Shown here one piece after another: positions 42,974 through 51,639 of a DNA stretch of 64,000 nt. Source of the DNA: Burkholderia sp. SRS-W-2-2016 (lineage in GTDB: Bacteria > Pseudomonadota > Gammaproteobacteria > Burkholderiales > Burkholderiaceae); NCBI RefSeq assembly GCF_001931485.1, contig NZ_MSDV01000064.1:40238-104237 (forward strand), written 5' to 3'. How positions within the stretch are numbered: position 1 is the stretch's first letter; every line of letters starts with the position of its first letter. Below the pieces are notes generated by a model. It was given only the letters and a program-made list of their open reading frames with translations. It made no database searches and was not told where the DNA came from. A program made the position numbers and the translations under genes.

Positions 42974-44035
42974 ATGGAATACGACGTTCACAAGGTTGAG
43001 GAATTCGTCGGGCGCATGGTTGGCGAGTTTGGCGCGGTCGCGTCCGCGCCGCTCATTGCGCTCGGCGACAGGCTTGGCCTGTACAAGGCCATGGCGGAAC
43101 GAGGCTGGATGGACTCGAAGCAGGTGGCCGAGCGCGCAGGTCTGGCGGAACGGTACGTGCGGGAATGGCTTGCCGCCCAGGCCGCCGCAGGGTTTTTGCT
43201 TTACGACCCCGACACAGCCTGCTACCAGCTCGAAAATGAAATGGCGATGTGCTTCGCCGATGAGAGCAGCCCCGCTTTCCTTCCAGGCTTCGCCGATTGC
43301 GCCGAAGCGATGTTCCGCGGCCTGCCAAAGCTGGAAGCTGCTTTTCGCACAGGCCTCGGCGTCGGCTGGCATCAGCATCATCCGTCACTGTTTCGGGGGA
43401 CTGAGCGATTTTTCAGGCCAGGCTACTCCGTACATCTGGTCAATGAGTGGATTCCGGCGCTTGAAGGCGTCGAAGCGACGCTGCGGATGCCGAATGCCCG
43501 GATCGCCGATGTGGGCTGCGGTCATGGCGTATCCACGATTCTGATGGCGCAGGCCTACCCGAACGCCACGCTGGTCGGCTTCGACTATCACGAACCGTCC
43601 ATCCAGCGGGCGCGCGAGGCGGCGAAAGAAGCCGGTGTCGCGGACAGGGTCTCGTTCGAAGTCGCCTCCGCGCAGCAGTTCCCCGGCACCGACTACGACG
43701 TGGTGGCCTTCTTCGATTGCCTGCATGACATGGGCGACCCCACCGGCGCCGCAGCACATGTACTGGGTTCGCTTAAACGCGATGGCACCTGGATGATCGT
43801 CGAGCCGTTTGCGAACGATCGAGTGGAAGACAACCTGAATCCGATAGGACGCCTGTTTTATTCCGCTTCCACGATGTTCTGTACCGGCGTCTCGCTGTCG
43901 CAGGAAGGCGCGATGGCGTTGGGTGCGCAAGCGGGAGAAGCACGGCTAAGGCAAGTGGTGACCGCTGGCGGCTTTACGCGCTTCCGCCGTGCGGCGCAGA
44001 CACCCTTCAACCTCGTCTTTCAGGCACAGGCATAA
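42974..44035 (+). CDS. SAM-dependent class I methyltransferase with winged-helix dimerisation domain
   Basis: This 353-residue enzyme has an N-terminal winged helix (about 20-95: LIALGDRLGLYKAM, then AERAGLAERYVREWLAAQ) and a C-terminal Rossmann fold. SAM motif I is IADVGCGHG (177-185), with VGFDYHEPSIQRA as motif II and VVAFFDCLHDMGDP as post-II. The pattern resembles small-molecule methyltransferases of the Methyltransf_25 or S20-like groups. AGGAGGTGG lies directly upstream, a very strong ribosome site. Substrate unknown; no pathway genes are adjacent. Confidence 0.9.
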   Translation: MEYDVHKVEEFVGRMVGEFGAVASAPLIALGDRLGLYKAMAERGWMDSKQVAERAGLAERYVREWLAAQAAAGFLLYDPDTACYQLENEMAMCFADESSPAFLPGFADCAEAMFRGLPKLEAAFRTGLGVGWHQHHPSLFRGTERFFRPGYSVHLVNEWIPALEGVEATLRMPNARIADVGCGHGVSTILMAQAYPNATLVGFDYHEPSIQRAREAAKEAGVADRVSFEVASAQQFPGTDYDVVAFFDCLHDMGDPTGAAAHVLGSLKRDGTWMIVEPFANDRVEDNLNPIGRLFYSASTMFCTGVSLSQEGAMALGAQAGEARLRQVVTAGGFTRFRRAAQTPFNLVFQAQA

Positions 44036-44168
44036 GCGCTTCCGCTTGAAAAGAACCCGTATGTGGGCCGTCGGCCGGCTAGGGCGGGAGGTGAAGACTC
44101 TCAACCTGCTCACACAAGGAGGTCGGGTGCCGGGACGGGCGGGGACCGTCCCATCCCAAAAAAATAGT

Positions 44169-44197
44169 TTGACAGACTATCTTTAGATATATATCTT
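44169..44197 (+). promoter_or_regulatory. Sigma-70 promoter overlapping the palindrome AGATATATATCT
   Basis: TTGACA (44169-44174) and TATCTT (44192-44197) are separated by 17 bases. The perfect palindrome AGATATATATCT (44185-44196) covers the spacer and -10 box. Transcription would start near 44204, which rules out the ATG at 44201 as a start codon. The palindrome is a good candidate operator for the PadR/YqjI-type regulator encoded just downstream, giving metal-responsive autorepression (inference). Confidence 0.75.
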
Positions 44198-44233
44198 ACG
44201 ATGCATCTTAAGACACTTACGGGAGTCTCCCAG

Positions 44234-45214
44234 ATGCGTCATCCTCATCGTTTTTCCGGTCCGCGCGGCGCGCAGGGCCGTTTCCACGGCCATTTCGGCC
44301 AGCCTTCGCTGCATGCGCTGTGGCACGCCATCGCCGCCCGGCACGCGGATCGCACCGAGTACGCGAACCACGCGAACCACCCGAACCACCCGGACCACGC
44401 CGACCATCGCTTCGACAACAACCCCGAAGCCCGCAACCCGCACGATCCCCGCCACGCCCCCGGCCGCCGGCATCACCACGACCATCACCACGACCACCAC
44501 CGCCATTTCGCCCTCCACGCCCTCTGGCACGCGATCGGCCGCCATCACGATCCCCGCTCCGGCGGCCCGGGTGGCCGCGGCGGTCGCTTCGGCGGCGGCC
44601 CTGGCGGCCCCGGCGGGTTCGGCGGCGAAGGCGACGGCTTCCCGCGCGGCCGCAAATTCAGCTCCGACGATCTGCAACTGATGCTGCTGTCGCTGCTCGA
44701 CGCGCAGCCGAGCCACGGCTACGAGCTGATCAAGGCGCTGGAAACCCGCTCGAACGGCTTCTACACCCCAAGCCCCGGGATGGTCTACCCGGCGCTCACC
44801 TATCTCGAAGAACTCGGCTACGTGAGCGTGCAACTCGAAGGCAATCGCAAGCGTTACGCGCTGTCGGACGCCGGTCGCGAGTATCTGAACGCGAACCGCG
44901 AGCGCGTCGATCTGATGTTCGCGCGACTCACTCATATCGCGCGCAAGATGGATTCGGTGCGCCGCGCGTTTGCCGGCGAGGAGCCGGCCGACGTCAGCGA
45001 AGGCGGCTGGGTGCCCGAGCTGATCGAAGCGCGCCGCACGCTGAAAACCGAACTGCTGCGCCGCGACAGCGCGCCGGCCGACGAGCAGCGCCGCATCGCC
45101 GCGATCCTGATGCGCGCGGCGCGCGAAATCACCGGCACCGGCGCGGACCCGGATGCAAACGGGAACGGGAACGCCCGCAAGAATCCCGACAACGGCGGCG
45201 AAACGCCCGCCTGA
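44234..45214 (+). CDS. yqjI: PadR-family metal-responsive regulator with His-rich N terminus (YqjI type)
   Basis: This 326-residue regulator has two parts. Residues 1-100 are extremely His-rich (for example RRHHHDHHHDHHRHF) with HALWHAI repeated twice, a metal-binding region. A Gly/Pro spacer follows. The PadR winged helix (about 140-215) reads DLQLMLLSLLDAQPSHGYEL, then GFYTPSPGMVYPALTYLEEL, and a helical tail finishes the protein. E. coli YqjI has the same build and represses the ferric reductase gene yqjH, being relieved by nickel. Here the next gene is a YqjH-type protein. The ATG at 44234 has GGGAG eight bases upstream. The His block is about three times longer than in E. coli. Confidence 0.88.
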   Translation: MRHPHRFSGPRGAQGRFHGHFGQPSLHALWHAIAARHADRTEYANHANHPNHPDHADHRFDNNPEARNPHDPRHAPGRRHHHDHHHDHHRHFALHALWHAIGRHHDPRSGGPGGRGGRFGGGPGGPGGFGGEGDGFPRGRKFSSDDLQLMLLSLLDAQPSHGYELIKALETRSNGFYTPSPGMVYPALTYLEELGYVSVQLEGNRKRYALSDAGREYLNANRERVDLMFARLTHIARKMDSVRRAFAGEEPADVSEGGWVPELIEARRTLKTELLRRDSAPADEQRRIAAILMRAAREITGTGADPDANGNGNARKNPDNGGETPA

Positions 45215-45260
45215 GCGCGCCCCTCGCGCTTCATCGAACCGAACAAGGAGCACCACCCCT

Positions 45261-46151
45261 ATGCCGAACCAGGACAGCCGCCCCGATCTCGCCGTGCAAC
45301 GCGTGCGTCATCCGCTGAAATTCCGTCTGCTGCAAGTCAAACAGGTGCGCGAGCTAAGCCCGCATCTGATTCGCGTCACGTTCACCGGCGACGATCTGCA
45401 CGACTTCATATCCGCATCGTTCGACGACCACATCAAGGTGTTTTTCCCCGAACCCGGCGCCGACAGACCGGCGCTGCCCGAAGCCGGCCCCGACGGCCCG
45501 GTGTTTGCCGACGGCAAACGGCCGACCGCGCGCGATTTCACGCCGCGCCGTTTCGATCAGCAGGCGCGCGAACTCGACATCGAATTCGCGATGCACGAAG
45601 CGGGTCCCGCGGCGACGTGGGCCGCGCAGGCAAAGGTCGGCCAGTATCTGGGCATCGGCGGCCCGCGCGGCTCGCTGGTGATTCCGACCGGCTTCGACTG
45701 GCATCTGCTGATCGGTGACGACACCGCGTTGCCCGCGATTGCCCGGCGCCTCGAAGAACTGCCGGCCGGCGCGCGTGTCGCCGCGGTGATCGAAGTGGCC
45801 GATCCGTCGGCGCGCATCGAATTTTCGACGCGAGCCGAACTGCATCTGGTCTGGTGCTATCGCAACGAATCCGGCGACGAATCCGGCAACGGAGCCGGCA
45901 GCGAACCCGGCAACGACCGCGCCGCAAACGCACCAGCCCGCGCGCGCGGCGACGCGCTGTTGCAGGCGGTGCGCGAGACCTATCTGCCTGAACAGGGCGA
46001 AGGCTACGTGTGGGCGGCCGGCGAAGCCGCGTCGATCCGCGCGGTGCGCCAGCATCTGTGCGGCGAGCGCGGCATCGACAAATCGCGGATTCGCGCGGCA
46101 AGCTACTGGAAACAGGGGGCGGTCGCGGTCCACGAGAACATCGAAGACTGA
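45261..46151 (+). CDS. yqjH: Siderophore-interacting protein, NADPH-dependent ferric reductase (YqjH type)
   Basis: This 296-residue cytosolic flavoprotein reduces ferric siderophores to release iron. The FAD-binding half has HLIRVTFTGDDLHDF, then FTPRRFDQQARELDIEFAMHEAGPAATWAAQA; the SIP C-terminal half has FDWHLLIGDDTALPAIARRL and GYVWAAGEAASIRAVRQHL. A low-complexity Gly/Asn/Glu insert at about 205-235 (ESGDESGNGAG) is not typical. The start at 45261 follows AAGGAG. It lies 46 bases after the YqjI-type regulator and shares its transcript. Confidence 0.92.
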   Translation: MPNQDSRPDLAVQRVRHPLKFRLLQVKQVRELSPHLIRVTFTGDDLHDFISASFDDHIKVFFPEPGADRPALPEAGPDGPVFADGKRPTARDFTPRRFDQQARELDIEFAMHEAGPAATWAAQAKVGQYLGIGGPRGSLVIPTGFDWHLLIGDDTALPAIARRLEELPAGARVAAVIEVADPSARIEFSTRAELHLVWCYRNESGDESGNGAGSEPGNDRAANAPARARGDALLQAVRETYLPEQGEGYVWAAGEAASIRAVRQHLCGERGIDKSRIRAASYWKQGAVAVHENIED

Positions 46152-46179
46152 AGCACGCCGATGCGGTAACGCAACGAAG

Positions 46180-46203
46180 CGCCGGCACTCGACAGTGCCG
46201 GCG
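46180..46203 (+). terminator. Intercistronic hairpin between yqjH and the MFS gene
   Basis: CGCCGGCACT (46180-46189) pairs perfectly with AGTGCCGGCG (46194-46203) over a four-base loop, without a T run. It probably tunes or stabilises the operon transcript rather than ending it. Confidence 0.45.
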
Positions 46204-46294
46204 CGTTCGTCGTAGCGCGCGGCAAACGCCGGGCACGATCCGCCCCGGCAACGGCGCACGTCGAACAACAACAACGTAAAACGGAAGACACCCG

Positions 46295-47578
46295 ATGTAC
46301 TCACTCACCCCGCGCCACGAGCGCCGTCTGCTGTGGCTGCTCGCGCTCACGCAGTTCACGATCATCATGGATTTCATGGTGATGATGCCGCTCGGCCCGC
46401 AGGTCATGAGCGCGTTCCATATCGCGCCGGCCGCGTTCGCGACCGCGGTGTCCGCCTATTCGTGGTGCTCGGGTCTGTCCGGCCTGTTCGCGGCGACCTA
46501 TATCGATCGCTTCGACCGGCGCCGTCTGCTGCTGACGATCTACGCGCTGTTCGCGCTGTCGAATCTCGCCTGCGCGCTCGCGTCGAGCTTCGCGCTGCTG
46601 CTCGTCGCGCGCGCGTTCGCCGGCATCACCGGCGGCGTGCTCGGCTCGGTGATCATGGCGATCGTCGGCGACGTGATTCCGGTGCAGCGGCGCGGCGCCG
46701 CGACCGGCACGATCATGACCGCGTTCTCGCTCGCCGCGATCGCCGGGGTGCCGGCCGGCGTGCTGCTCGGCGCGCAGTTCGGCTGGGCCGCGCCGTTCTT
46801 CCTGCTGGTCGCGTTGTCGCTGCTGGTGTGGGGCGCGGGCGCGCAGCTGGTGCCGTCGCTGCGCGAGCATCTGCAGCGGCGCCAGCCGCCGCTCGCGGAA
46901 GTGCTGCCCGAGCTGTGGCGGCTGCTGACCAATCCGCGCCACATGAACGCGTTCGCGCTGACCTTCATGATGATGATCGCGCACATGCTGGTGATCCCGT
47001 TCATTGCGCCGATGCTGGTCGCCAATCACGGCGTCGCGCCGAAGCAGTTGTCGTGGCTGTATATGGCGGGCGGCGCGGGGACGTTTTTCACGTCGCGCCT
47101 CGTCGGCCGCTTCGCCGATCGCTTCGGCTCGCAGCGCGTGTTCCGTTGCGCGGTGCTGCTGTCGTTCGTGCCGGTGTTGTTCGTCACCCATCTGCCGGCG
47201 ATTCCGTACTTCGCGTTGCTGCTGTTCTTCCTCTGCTTCATCGTGACGATGAATGGCCGCATGGTGCCGATGCAGGCGCTGCTGACCACCGTTCCCGAGC
47301 CGACGCGGCGCGGCGCGTTTCTCAGCGCCAACAGCGCGTTGCAGGCGCTCGGCACCGGCTGCGGCGCGTGGCTCGGCGGGCTGATGCTCGGCACGTCGGC
47401 GGATGGGCGGATTGTCGGCTTCGGGACCGTGGGGTGGGTCGCGGTGGCGGTCGCGTTCGCGGCGGTGTTGTGGGTGTCGCGCGTGAAGGCGGCGCCTCGG
47501 GAAGCGGCAATGGCCACGCCCGCTAGCGCCGCGCCGAACCCGAACGGCATCGGTGCGAACATCGCCGGCAAAACTTAG
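46295..47578 (+). CDS. MFS permease, DHA1-like efflux type
   Basis: This 427-residue inner-membrane protein has 12 hydrophobic helices. Helix 1 reads LWLLALTQFTIIMDFMVMMPLGP, followed by YIDRFDRRRLLLTIYALFALSN (motif A region) and GGVLGSVIMAIVGDVIPVQRRG. The pattern is that of sugar/drug efflux proteins of the AraJ/DHA1 group. It lies 143 bases after yqjH on the same strand and is probably the third gene of the operon, so export of a metal chelate, siderophore or drug is possible (inference). Confidence 0.9.
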   Translation: MYSLTPRHERRLLWLLALTQFTIIMDFMVMMPLGPQVMSAFHIAPAAFATAVSAYSWCSGLSGLFAATYIDRFDRRRLLLTIYALFALSNLACALASSFALLLVARAFAGITGGVLGSVIMAIVGDVIPVQRRGAATGTIMTAFSLAAIAGVPAGVLLGAQFGWAAPFFLLVALSLLVWGAGAQLVPSLREHLQRRQPPLAEVLPELWRLLTNPRHMNAFALTFMMMIAHMLVIPFIAPMLVANHGVAPKQLSWLYMAGGAGTFFTSRLVGRFADRFGSQRVFRCAVLLSFVPVLFVTHLPAIPYFALLLFFLCFIVTMNGRMVPMQALLTTVPEPTRRGAFLSANSALQALGTGCGAWLGGLMLGTSADGRIVGFGTVGWVAVAVAFAAVLWVSRVKAAPREAAMATPASAAPNPNGIGANIAGKT

Positions 47579-47626
47579 TGCTTCGAAGCAACACCCAAGG
47601 CGGGCGCTTGCGGCGCTCGCCCCGCG

Positions 47627-48724
47627 TCACTCTTTTTCGTCAACCGTCTGCCCCGTCAACGCGCACCGCGCCGCCTCGCCCTGCTCGTGCGAACTCGCGT
47701 AAAACACCTTCGCGCGGCCGATCACGATCTTCAGCGTCGCGATCACCGGCACCGCGAGAAAGATCCCCGCGACGCCGCCGAGCTGGTCGCCCGCGAGCAG
47801 GCCGACGATCACCAGGAACGGGCTGACCTCGACGCCTTCGCTCATCAGATAAGGATTGAGCACGTAGTCCTGGAAGGTCCGGTACAGCGCGAAAAACACC
47901 ACCAGCCACAGCAGATGCGGAAAGCCGCTGAATAGCGCGACGACCAGCGTGATCGCGACCGCGGCGAGCGGCCCCGCGAACGGCACGAATTCGAGCAGCC
48001 CCGCGCCGACGGCGAGCAGAAACGCGTACGGCACGCCGAACAGCCAGAACGCGATGCCGTAGAAGATCAGCGTCGCGAGCGACAGGAACAGCAGCGCGCG
48101 CACGTACTTCGACAGCAGCACGTTGACATCGTCGGTGATATCGCTCCACAGCACCCGGTGCCGCTTCGACAGCAACGCGAGAAACGCGTCGCGCATCTGC
48201 GCGCCGTCCTTGACCAGCAGAAAACTCAGGATCGGGATCAGCACCAGGTAGATCAGGTTGCTGGCCGCGTGCACGACACCGAGCCCGAGGCTGCGCGCCA
48301 TCGGCACCGCGTTGTCGGAGCCGGTTTCGATCTGGCTGCGCACGAAATCGGCGATCCGTTCGCGCAGCGGCTCCAGAAAATGCGGCAACGGCAGACGGTT
48401 CGGCACGTCGCTGCGCATCAGCGTCGGCAGCTGGGTGATCAGTTTGGTCGCCTGATCCTGCAGCTGCACGCCGAACACCGAGCCGACCACGGCGATCACC
48501 GCGACCACCACGACGAACACCAGCGCGATCGACGCGACGCGCGGCACCCGCCGTGGCCGCACGCGCTCGACGAGCTGCACCATCGGGTAGATCAGATAGC
48601 TGAAGAACACCGCGAATACGACCACCAGCACCGTGGTCGACGCGATATAGATGAGATAGAACAGCAGCGCAATCAGAAACGCGGTCCAGACTTTCCTGGC
48701 CGTGCTGACTTCGAATCCCAGCAT
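47627..48724 (-). CDS. AI-2E/PerM family membrane protein
   Basis: This 365-residue protein has about eight membrane helices in the PerM/AI-2E layout. An N-terminal pair (AFLIALLFYLIYIASTTVLV) is followed by a long periplasmic helix region (about 90-170) and the C-terminal block with LEFVPFAGPLAAVAI and PYLMSEGVEVSPFLVIVGLLAG, the family signature. Members act as Na+/H+ antiporters or autoinducer exporters; the role here is undetermined. The ATG at 48724 has GAGGAAG upstream. The downstream stop faces the MFS gene. Confidence 0.9.
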   Translation of the reverse strand: MLGFEVSTARKVWTAFLIALLFYLIYIASTTVLVVVFAVFFSYLIYPMVQLVERVRPRRVPRVASIALVFVVVVAVIAVVGSVFGVQLQDQATKLITQLPTLMRSDVPNRLPLPHFLEPLRERIADFVRSQIETGSDNAVPMARSLGLGVVHAASNLIYLVLIPILSFLLVKDGAQMRDAFLALLSKRHRVLWSDITDDVNVLLSKYVRALLFLSLATLIFYGIAFWLFGVPYAFLLAVGAGLLEFVPFAGPLAAVAITLVVALFSGFPHLLWLVVFFALYRTFQDYVLNPYLMSEGVEVSPFLVIVGLLAGDQLGGVAGIFLAVPVIATLKIVIGRAKVFYASSHEQGEAARCALTGQTVDEKE

Positions 48725-48881
48725 GGAGCTTCCTCGTGTGGGCGATGCGCTGCCGACGCAGGCACCAGCGACGGGCAAAGCCTCCCGCTCGCGTTGCACC
48801 GGCGCACGCAGCGAGTGCGGCTTCGTCAGGACCCGCCCGAATTTACCGATCGGAGATGACCGGCCGGCGACAACGCAACAG

Positions 48882-49064
48882 TTACTGCTTCATCCGTTCG
48901 CGCATCGCATCGGCCGCTTCGAGCACGCGCAGCTGCATCCGGCCGGCGAGCTTTTCCGCCGCGCCTTCGGCCTGCTTCACGCGGTTGCGGGTGACCTTGC
49001 CGATCGCTTCCTTGACCGAGCCTCGCAGTTCCTTCGCGGTACCTTCCATTCGATTCATTTCCAT
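48882..49064 (-). CDS. CsbD-family stress protein
   Basis: This 60-residue protein begins at the ATG at 49064 after GAGGAAA. The sequence MEGTAKELRGSVKEAIGKVT, then QAEGAAEKLAGRMQ, is the two-helix CsbD pattern (N.(I/M)(K/E)G..K...G..KE..G..T). CsbD-like proteins are induced by general stress in many bacteria; the function is not known. It lies 157 bases upstream of the AI-2E-family gene on the same strand. Confidence 0.82.
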   Translation of the reverse strand: MEMNRMEGTAKELRGSVKEAIGKVTRNRVKQAEGAAEKLAGRMQLRVLEAADAMRERMKQ

Positions 49065-49440
49065 CGCGCTTTCCTCGTAAGTTTGACTGTGGAGTTGCCT
49101 GCTGACGTTGCAACGAAACAGCAAACGGACGGCGCGGCGCGCCGTTCCAACACACGGACCGCTTCGCGAGAGGCGAGCCGAGTCCAAGCAACTCAATAGA
49201 AAGAGCACATACCGTTCCCGATCCGGTATGCAAACGCGAAAAATCTGGAGAAAGTCCGAAGTGTCCCGCCTGAAGGCCATAACTGACGGCGGGTTTCGAG
49301 GGCCCGAGCGCGGGCGGAATGAGGCGGCGGCCGCTGTTCCGGCCCCGCCCTGAACACCGATCTCCCACATCGTGAAACGTTCGTTTGAAAAAATGGGGTT
49401 AACCCTTGTGTTTCTGACAAATTAGGGCCGCTGCACCGCG
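49065..49440. other. Gap between CsbD gene and valine operon
   Basis: The 376-base region carries the CsbD promoter and the end of the valine operon. A perfect palindrome GGGTTAACCC lies at 49396-49405, next to AAACGTTCGTTT-like sequence at 49376-49387. No convincing gene was seen. Confidence 0.45.
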
Positions 49441-50628
49441 CTAGTCGCCCAAGCCCGCCAATGGATGCGTGTCGATGCTCCACGGCGAACTGAGGAAATG
49501 GCGGACCCGCTCGGGCCGCACCGCGGCGAGCGTCGCCGGCGACCAGCGCGGCCGGCGGTCCTTGTCGAGCAATTGCGCGCGCACGCCTTCGCGGAAATCG
49601 CCGTCGTCGATCGCGCGTTTCACGATCCCCAGTTCCATCCGGAAGCACTCCGCAAGCGACATCTGGCGGCCGCGCAGCAGCGCTTCGCGGGTCACGTACA
49701 GCATCGTCGGCGAATGCGCGGCGAGCGCGTCGTGGGTCGCCTGCAACCATTGCCGCAACTCGCGCGGCGGCTCGCGTTCGAGGTCCTGACGCAGCGTCGC
49801 GACAATCCGCTCGACGCCCGAGCGGCGGTCGAAGTGGCCCAGGATCAGCTGCGTCAGCGCGGCGAGCGGCGCGTGCGGCACGATATTGCACGGCGGTTCG
49901 AACACCGCGCGCAGCGCCTGTTCCAGCTCGCCGTCGTGCGGCATCCGCTGCAGGCGTTCTTCGAAGCTCGCGAGCCAGTCGGACGGCACGCACAGGTCGG
50001 CCAGCTTCAGCTGCACCGCGTCGGCGCCGCCCAGCGTCGCGCCGGTCAGCGCGACGTATAGCGCCAGCTCGGCCGGCATCACGTTCAGGAAATGGCTCGC
50101 GCCGACGTCGGGCAGGAAGCCGATGCGCGTCTCCGGCATCGCGATCCGGCTGCGCTCGGTGACGACCCGCAGCCGCGCGCCCTGGCCCAGCCCCATCCCG
50201 CCGCCCATCGAGATACCGTCGAGCAGCGCGACCACCGGCTTCGGAAACGTATGCAGCGCGTAGTCGAGCCGGTATTCGTCGACGAAGAACGCGAGCCAGC
50301 GCGGATCGTTCGCGGTCGCGAGCCGATGCACCTCGCGCACGTCGCCGCCCGCGCAAAAGCCCTTGTCGCCCGCGCCCTTGAGCACCAGCGCGACGATCCC
50401 GCTATCGGCGCGGCAGTGCTCGACCAGCACCGCGAGCTCGCGCACCATCGCGTGCGACAGCGCATTGAGCGCGGCCGGCCGGTTCAGCGTGATGATCGCG
50501 ACGCGGTTGACGACGCGAAACAGGATTTCGCGCTCGGCTTCGGGCTTGCCGCGCGCTTGCGCTGAAGGGTTCGTTGCCGGATCAGTCGCGCTGCCCGGGT
50601 CGAGCACAACGCTTTGCAGAGCGCTCAT
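49441..50628 (-). CDS. 3-hydroxyisobutyryl-CoA hydrolase (enoyl-CoA hydratase superfamily)
   Basis: This 395-residue enzyme hydrolyses 3-hydroxyisobutyryl-CoA in valine degradation. The crotonase core covers about 35-250: ITLNRPAALNALSHAMV, GFCAGGDVREVH (oxyanion and CoA site), GISMGGGMGL and PETRIGFLPDVGAS. The extended C-terminal helical part (about 260-390) matches ECH_2/HIBCH proteins, longer than a plain enoyl-CoA hydratase. The start at 50628 has GGAGGACC directly upstream. It is the last gene of the valine operon, 31 bases after mmsB. Confidence 0.9.
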   Translation of the reverse strand: MSALQSVVLDPGSATDPATNPSAQARGKPEAEREILFRVVNRVAIITLNRPAALNALSHAMVRELAVLVEHCRADSGIVALVLKGAGDKGFCAGGDVREVHRLATANDPRWLAFFVDEYRLDYALHTFPKPVVALLDGISMGGGMGLGQGARLRVVTERSRIAMPETRIGFLPDVGASHFLNVMPAELALYVALTGATLGGADAVQLKLADLCVPSDWLASFEERLQRMPHDGELEQALRAVFEPPCNIVPHAPLAALTQLILGHFDRRSGVERIVATLRQDLEREPPRELRQWLQATHDALAAHSPTMLYVTREALLRGRQMSLAECFRMELGIVKRAIDDGDFREGVRAQLLDKDRRPRWSPATLAAVRPERVRHFLSSPWSIDTHPLAGLGD

Positions 50629-50659
50629 CGCAGGTCCTCCCGCTGGTGGTCGAGGTCGA

Positions 50660-51574
50660 TCATCGCGCGCCGCCCTCGCTGCCGGCATCGCCTTCGCGCC
50701 GGTACAGCTTGATCACCGCCGAAAAGTCCAGCCGCCCCGCGCCGCTGCTGCTCATCGTCTGATACAGCTGCTGCGCGAGCGCGCCGAGATAGACCGGCTG
50801 GCGCACGCCGCGCGCGGCATCGGTGGCGAGGCCGAGGTCCTTCAGCATCAGGTCGGTGCCGAAGCCGCCGCTATAGCCGCGCGATGCCGGCGCGGTGTCG
50901 ATCACGCCCGGCATCGGGTTATAGGTGTCCGAACTCCAGCAACGCCCGGTCGACGTATTGATGATCCCGCCGAGCACCTTCGGATCGATCCCGAGCGCCT
51001 CGCCGAGCGACATCGCTTCCGCGACGCCGGCCATCGAAATCCCGAGCACGAGGTTGTTGCAGATCTTCGCGACCTGGCCGGTGCCGGTATCGCCGCAATG
51101 CACGATGTTCTTGCCCATCGCCGCCAGCACCGGCTTCACCCGCTCGTACGCGCTCGCGCTGCCGCCGACCATGAAGGTCAGCGTGCCCGCCGCCGCGCCG
51201 CCGGTGCCGCCCGACACCGGCGCATCGACGAAGCTGTTGCCGTGGCGCGCGGCCAGTTCGGCGAACGCCTTCACGCTGGCCGGATCGATCGTGCTCGAAT
51301 CGATGATCGGGACTTCTGTGGGGATGCCGGCGAGCACGCCGTCGTCCGCGCTGAGCACGCTGCGCACGTGCGCGGCGGCCGGCAGCATCGTAATCACGCA
51401 TTCGACGTCGCTCGCGGCCGCTTTCGGCGAGCCGGACGCCTGCGCGCCCGCATCGACCAGCGTCCGCACCGCCGTCGCGCTGAGGTCGAATACCTTCACC
51501 GCATGGCCCGCTTTCAGCAGGTTCAGCGCCATCGGCGCGCCCATGTTGCCGAGTCCGATAAAGCCTATTTTCAT
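50660..51574 (-). CDS. mmsB: 3-hydroxyisobutyrate dehydrogenase
   Basis: This 304-residue NAD-dependent enzyme oxidises 3-hydroxyisobutyrate to methylmalonate semialdehyde. It has the N-terminal cofactor motif GFIGLGNMGAPMA, the DAPVSGGTGGA substrate loop (118-127) and catalytic Lys170 in GQVAKICNN, followed by the all-helical C-terminal domain. A strand KLYRREGDAGS tail closes it. It lies 65 bases after mmsA and just before the acyl-CoA hydrolase gene in the same operon. Confidence 0.95.
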   Translation of the reverse strand: MKIGFIGLGNMGAPMALNLLKAGHAVKVFDLSATAVRTLVDAGAQASGSPKAAASDVECVITMLPAAAHVRSVLSADDGVLAGIPTEVPIIDSSTIDPASVKAFAELAARHGNSFVDAPVSGGTGGAAAGTLTFMVGGSASAYERVKPVLAAMGKNIVHCGDTGTGQVAKICNNLVLGISMAGVAEAMSLGEALGIDPKVLGGIINTSTGRCWSSDTYNPMPGVIDTAPASRGYSGGFGTDLMLKDLGLATDAARGVRQPVYLGALAQQLYQTMSSSGAGRLDFSAVIKLYRREGDAGSEGGAR

Positions 51575-51639
51575 GATGTCGTCTCCGTGTTCCGGCCGCG
51601 CCGCGCTGTGCTGTGCTGCGCGCTTTCGCCGGATCTCGT

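Noticed and set aside
44132..44152. Hairpin GGGACGG/CCGTCCC before the PadR promoter as a terminator of the methyltransferase
   Set aside because: On the plus strand it is followed by A residues, not T; the function is unclear and it was left out of the features.
44201..44233. ATG at 44201 as start of the PadR regulator
   Set aside because: It coincides with the expected transcription start and has no ribosome site; the ATG at 44234 has GGGAG at proper distance.
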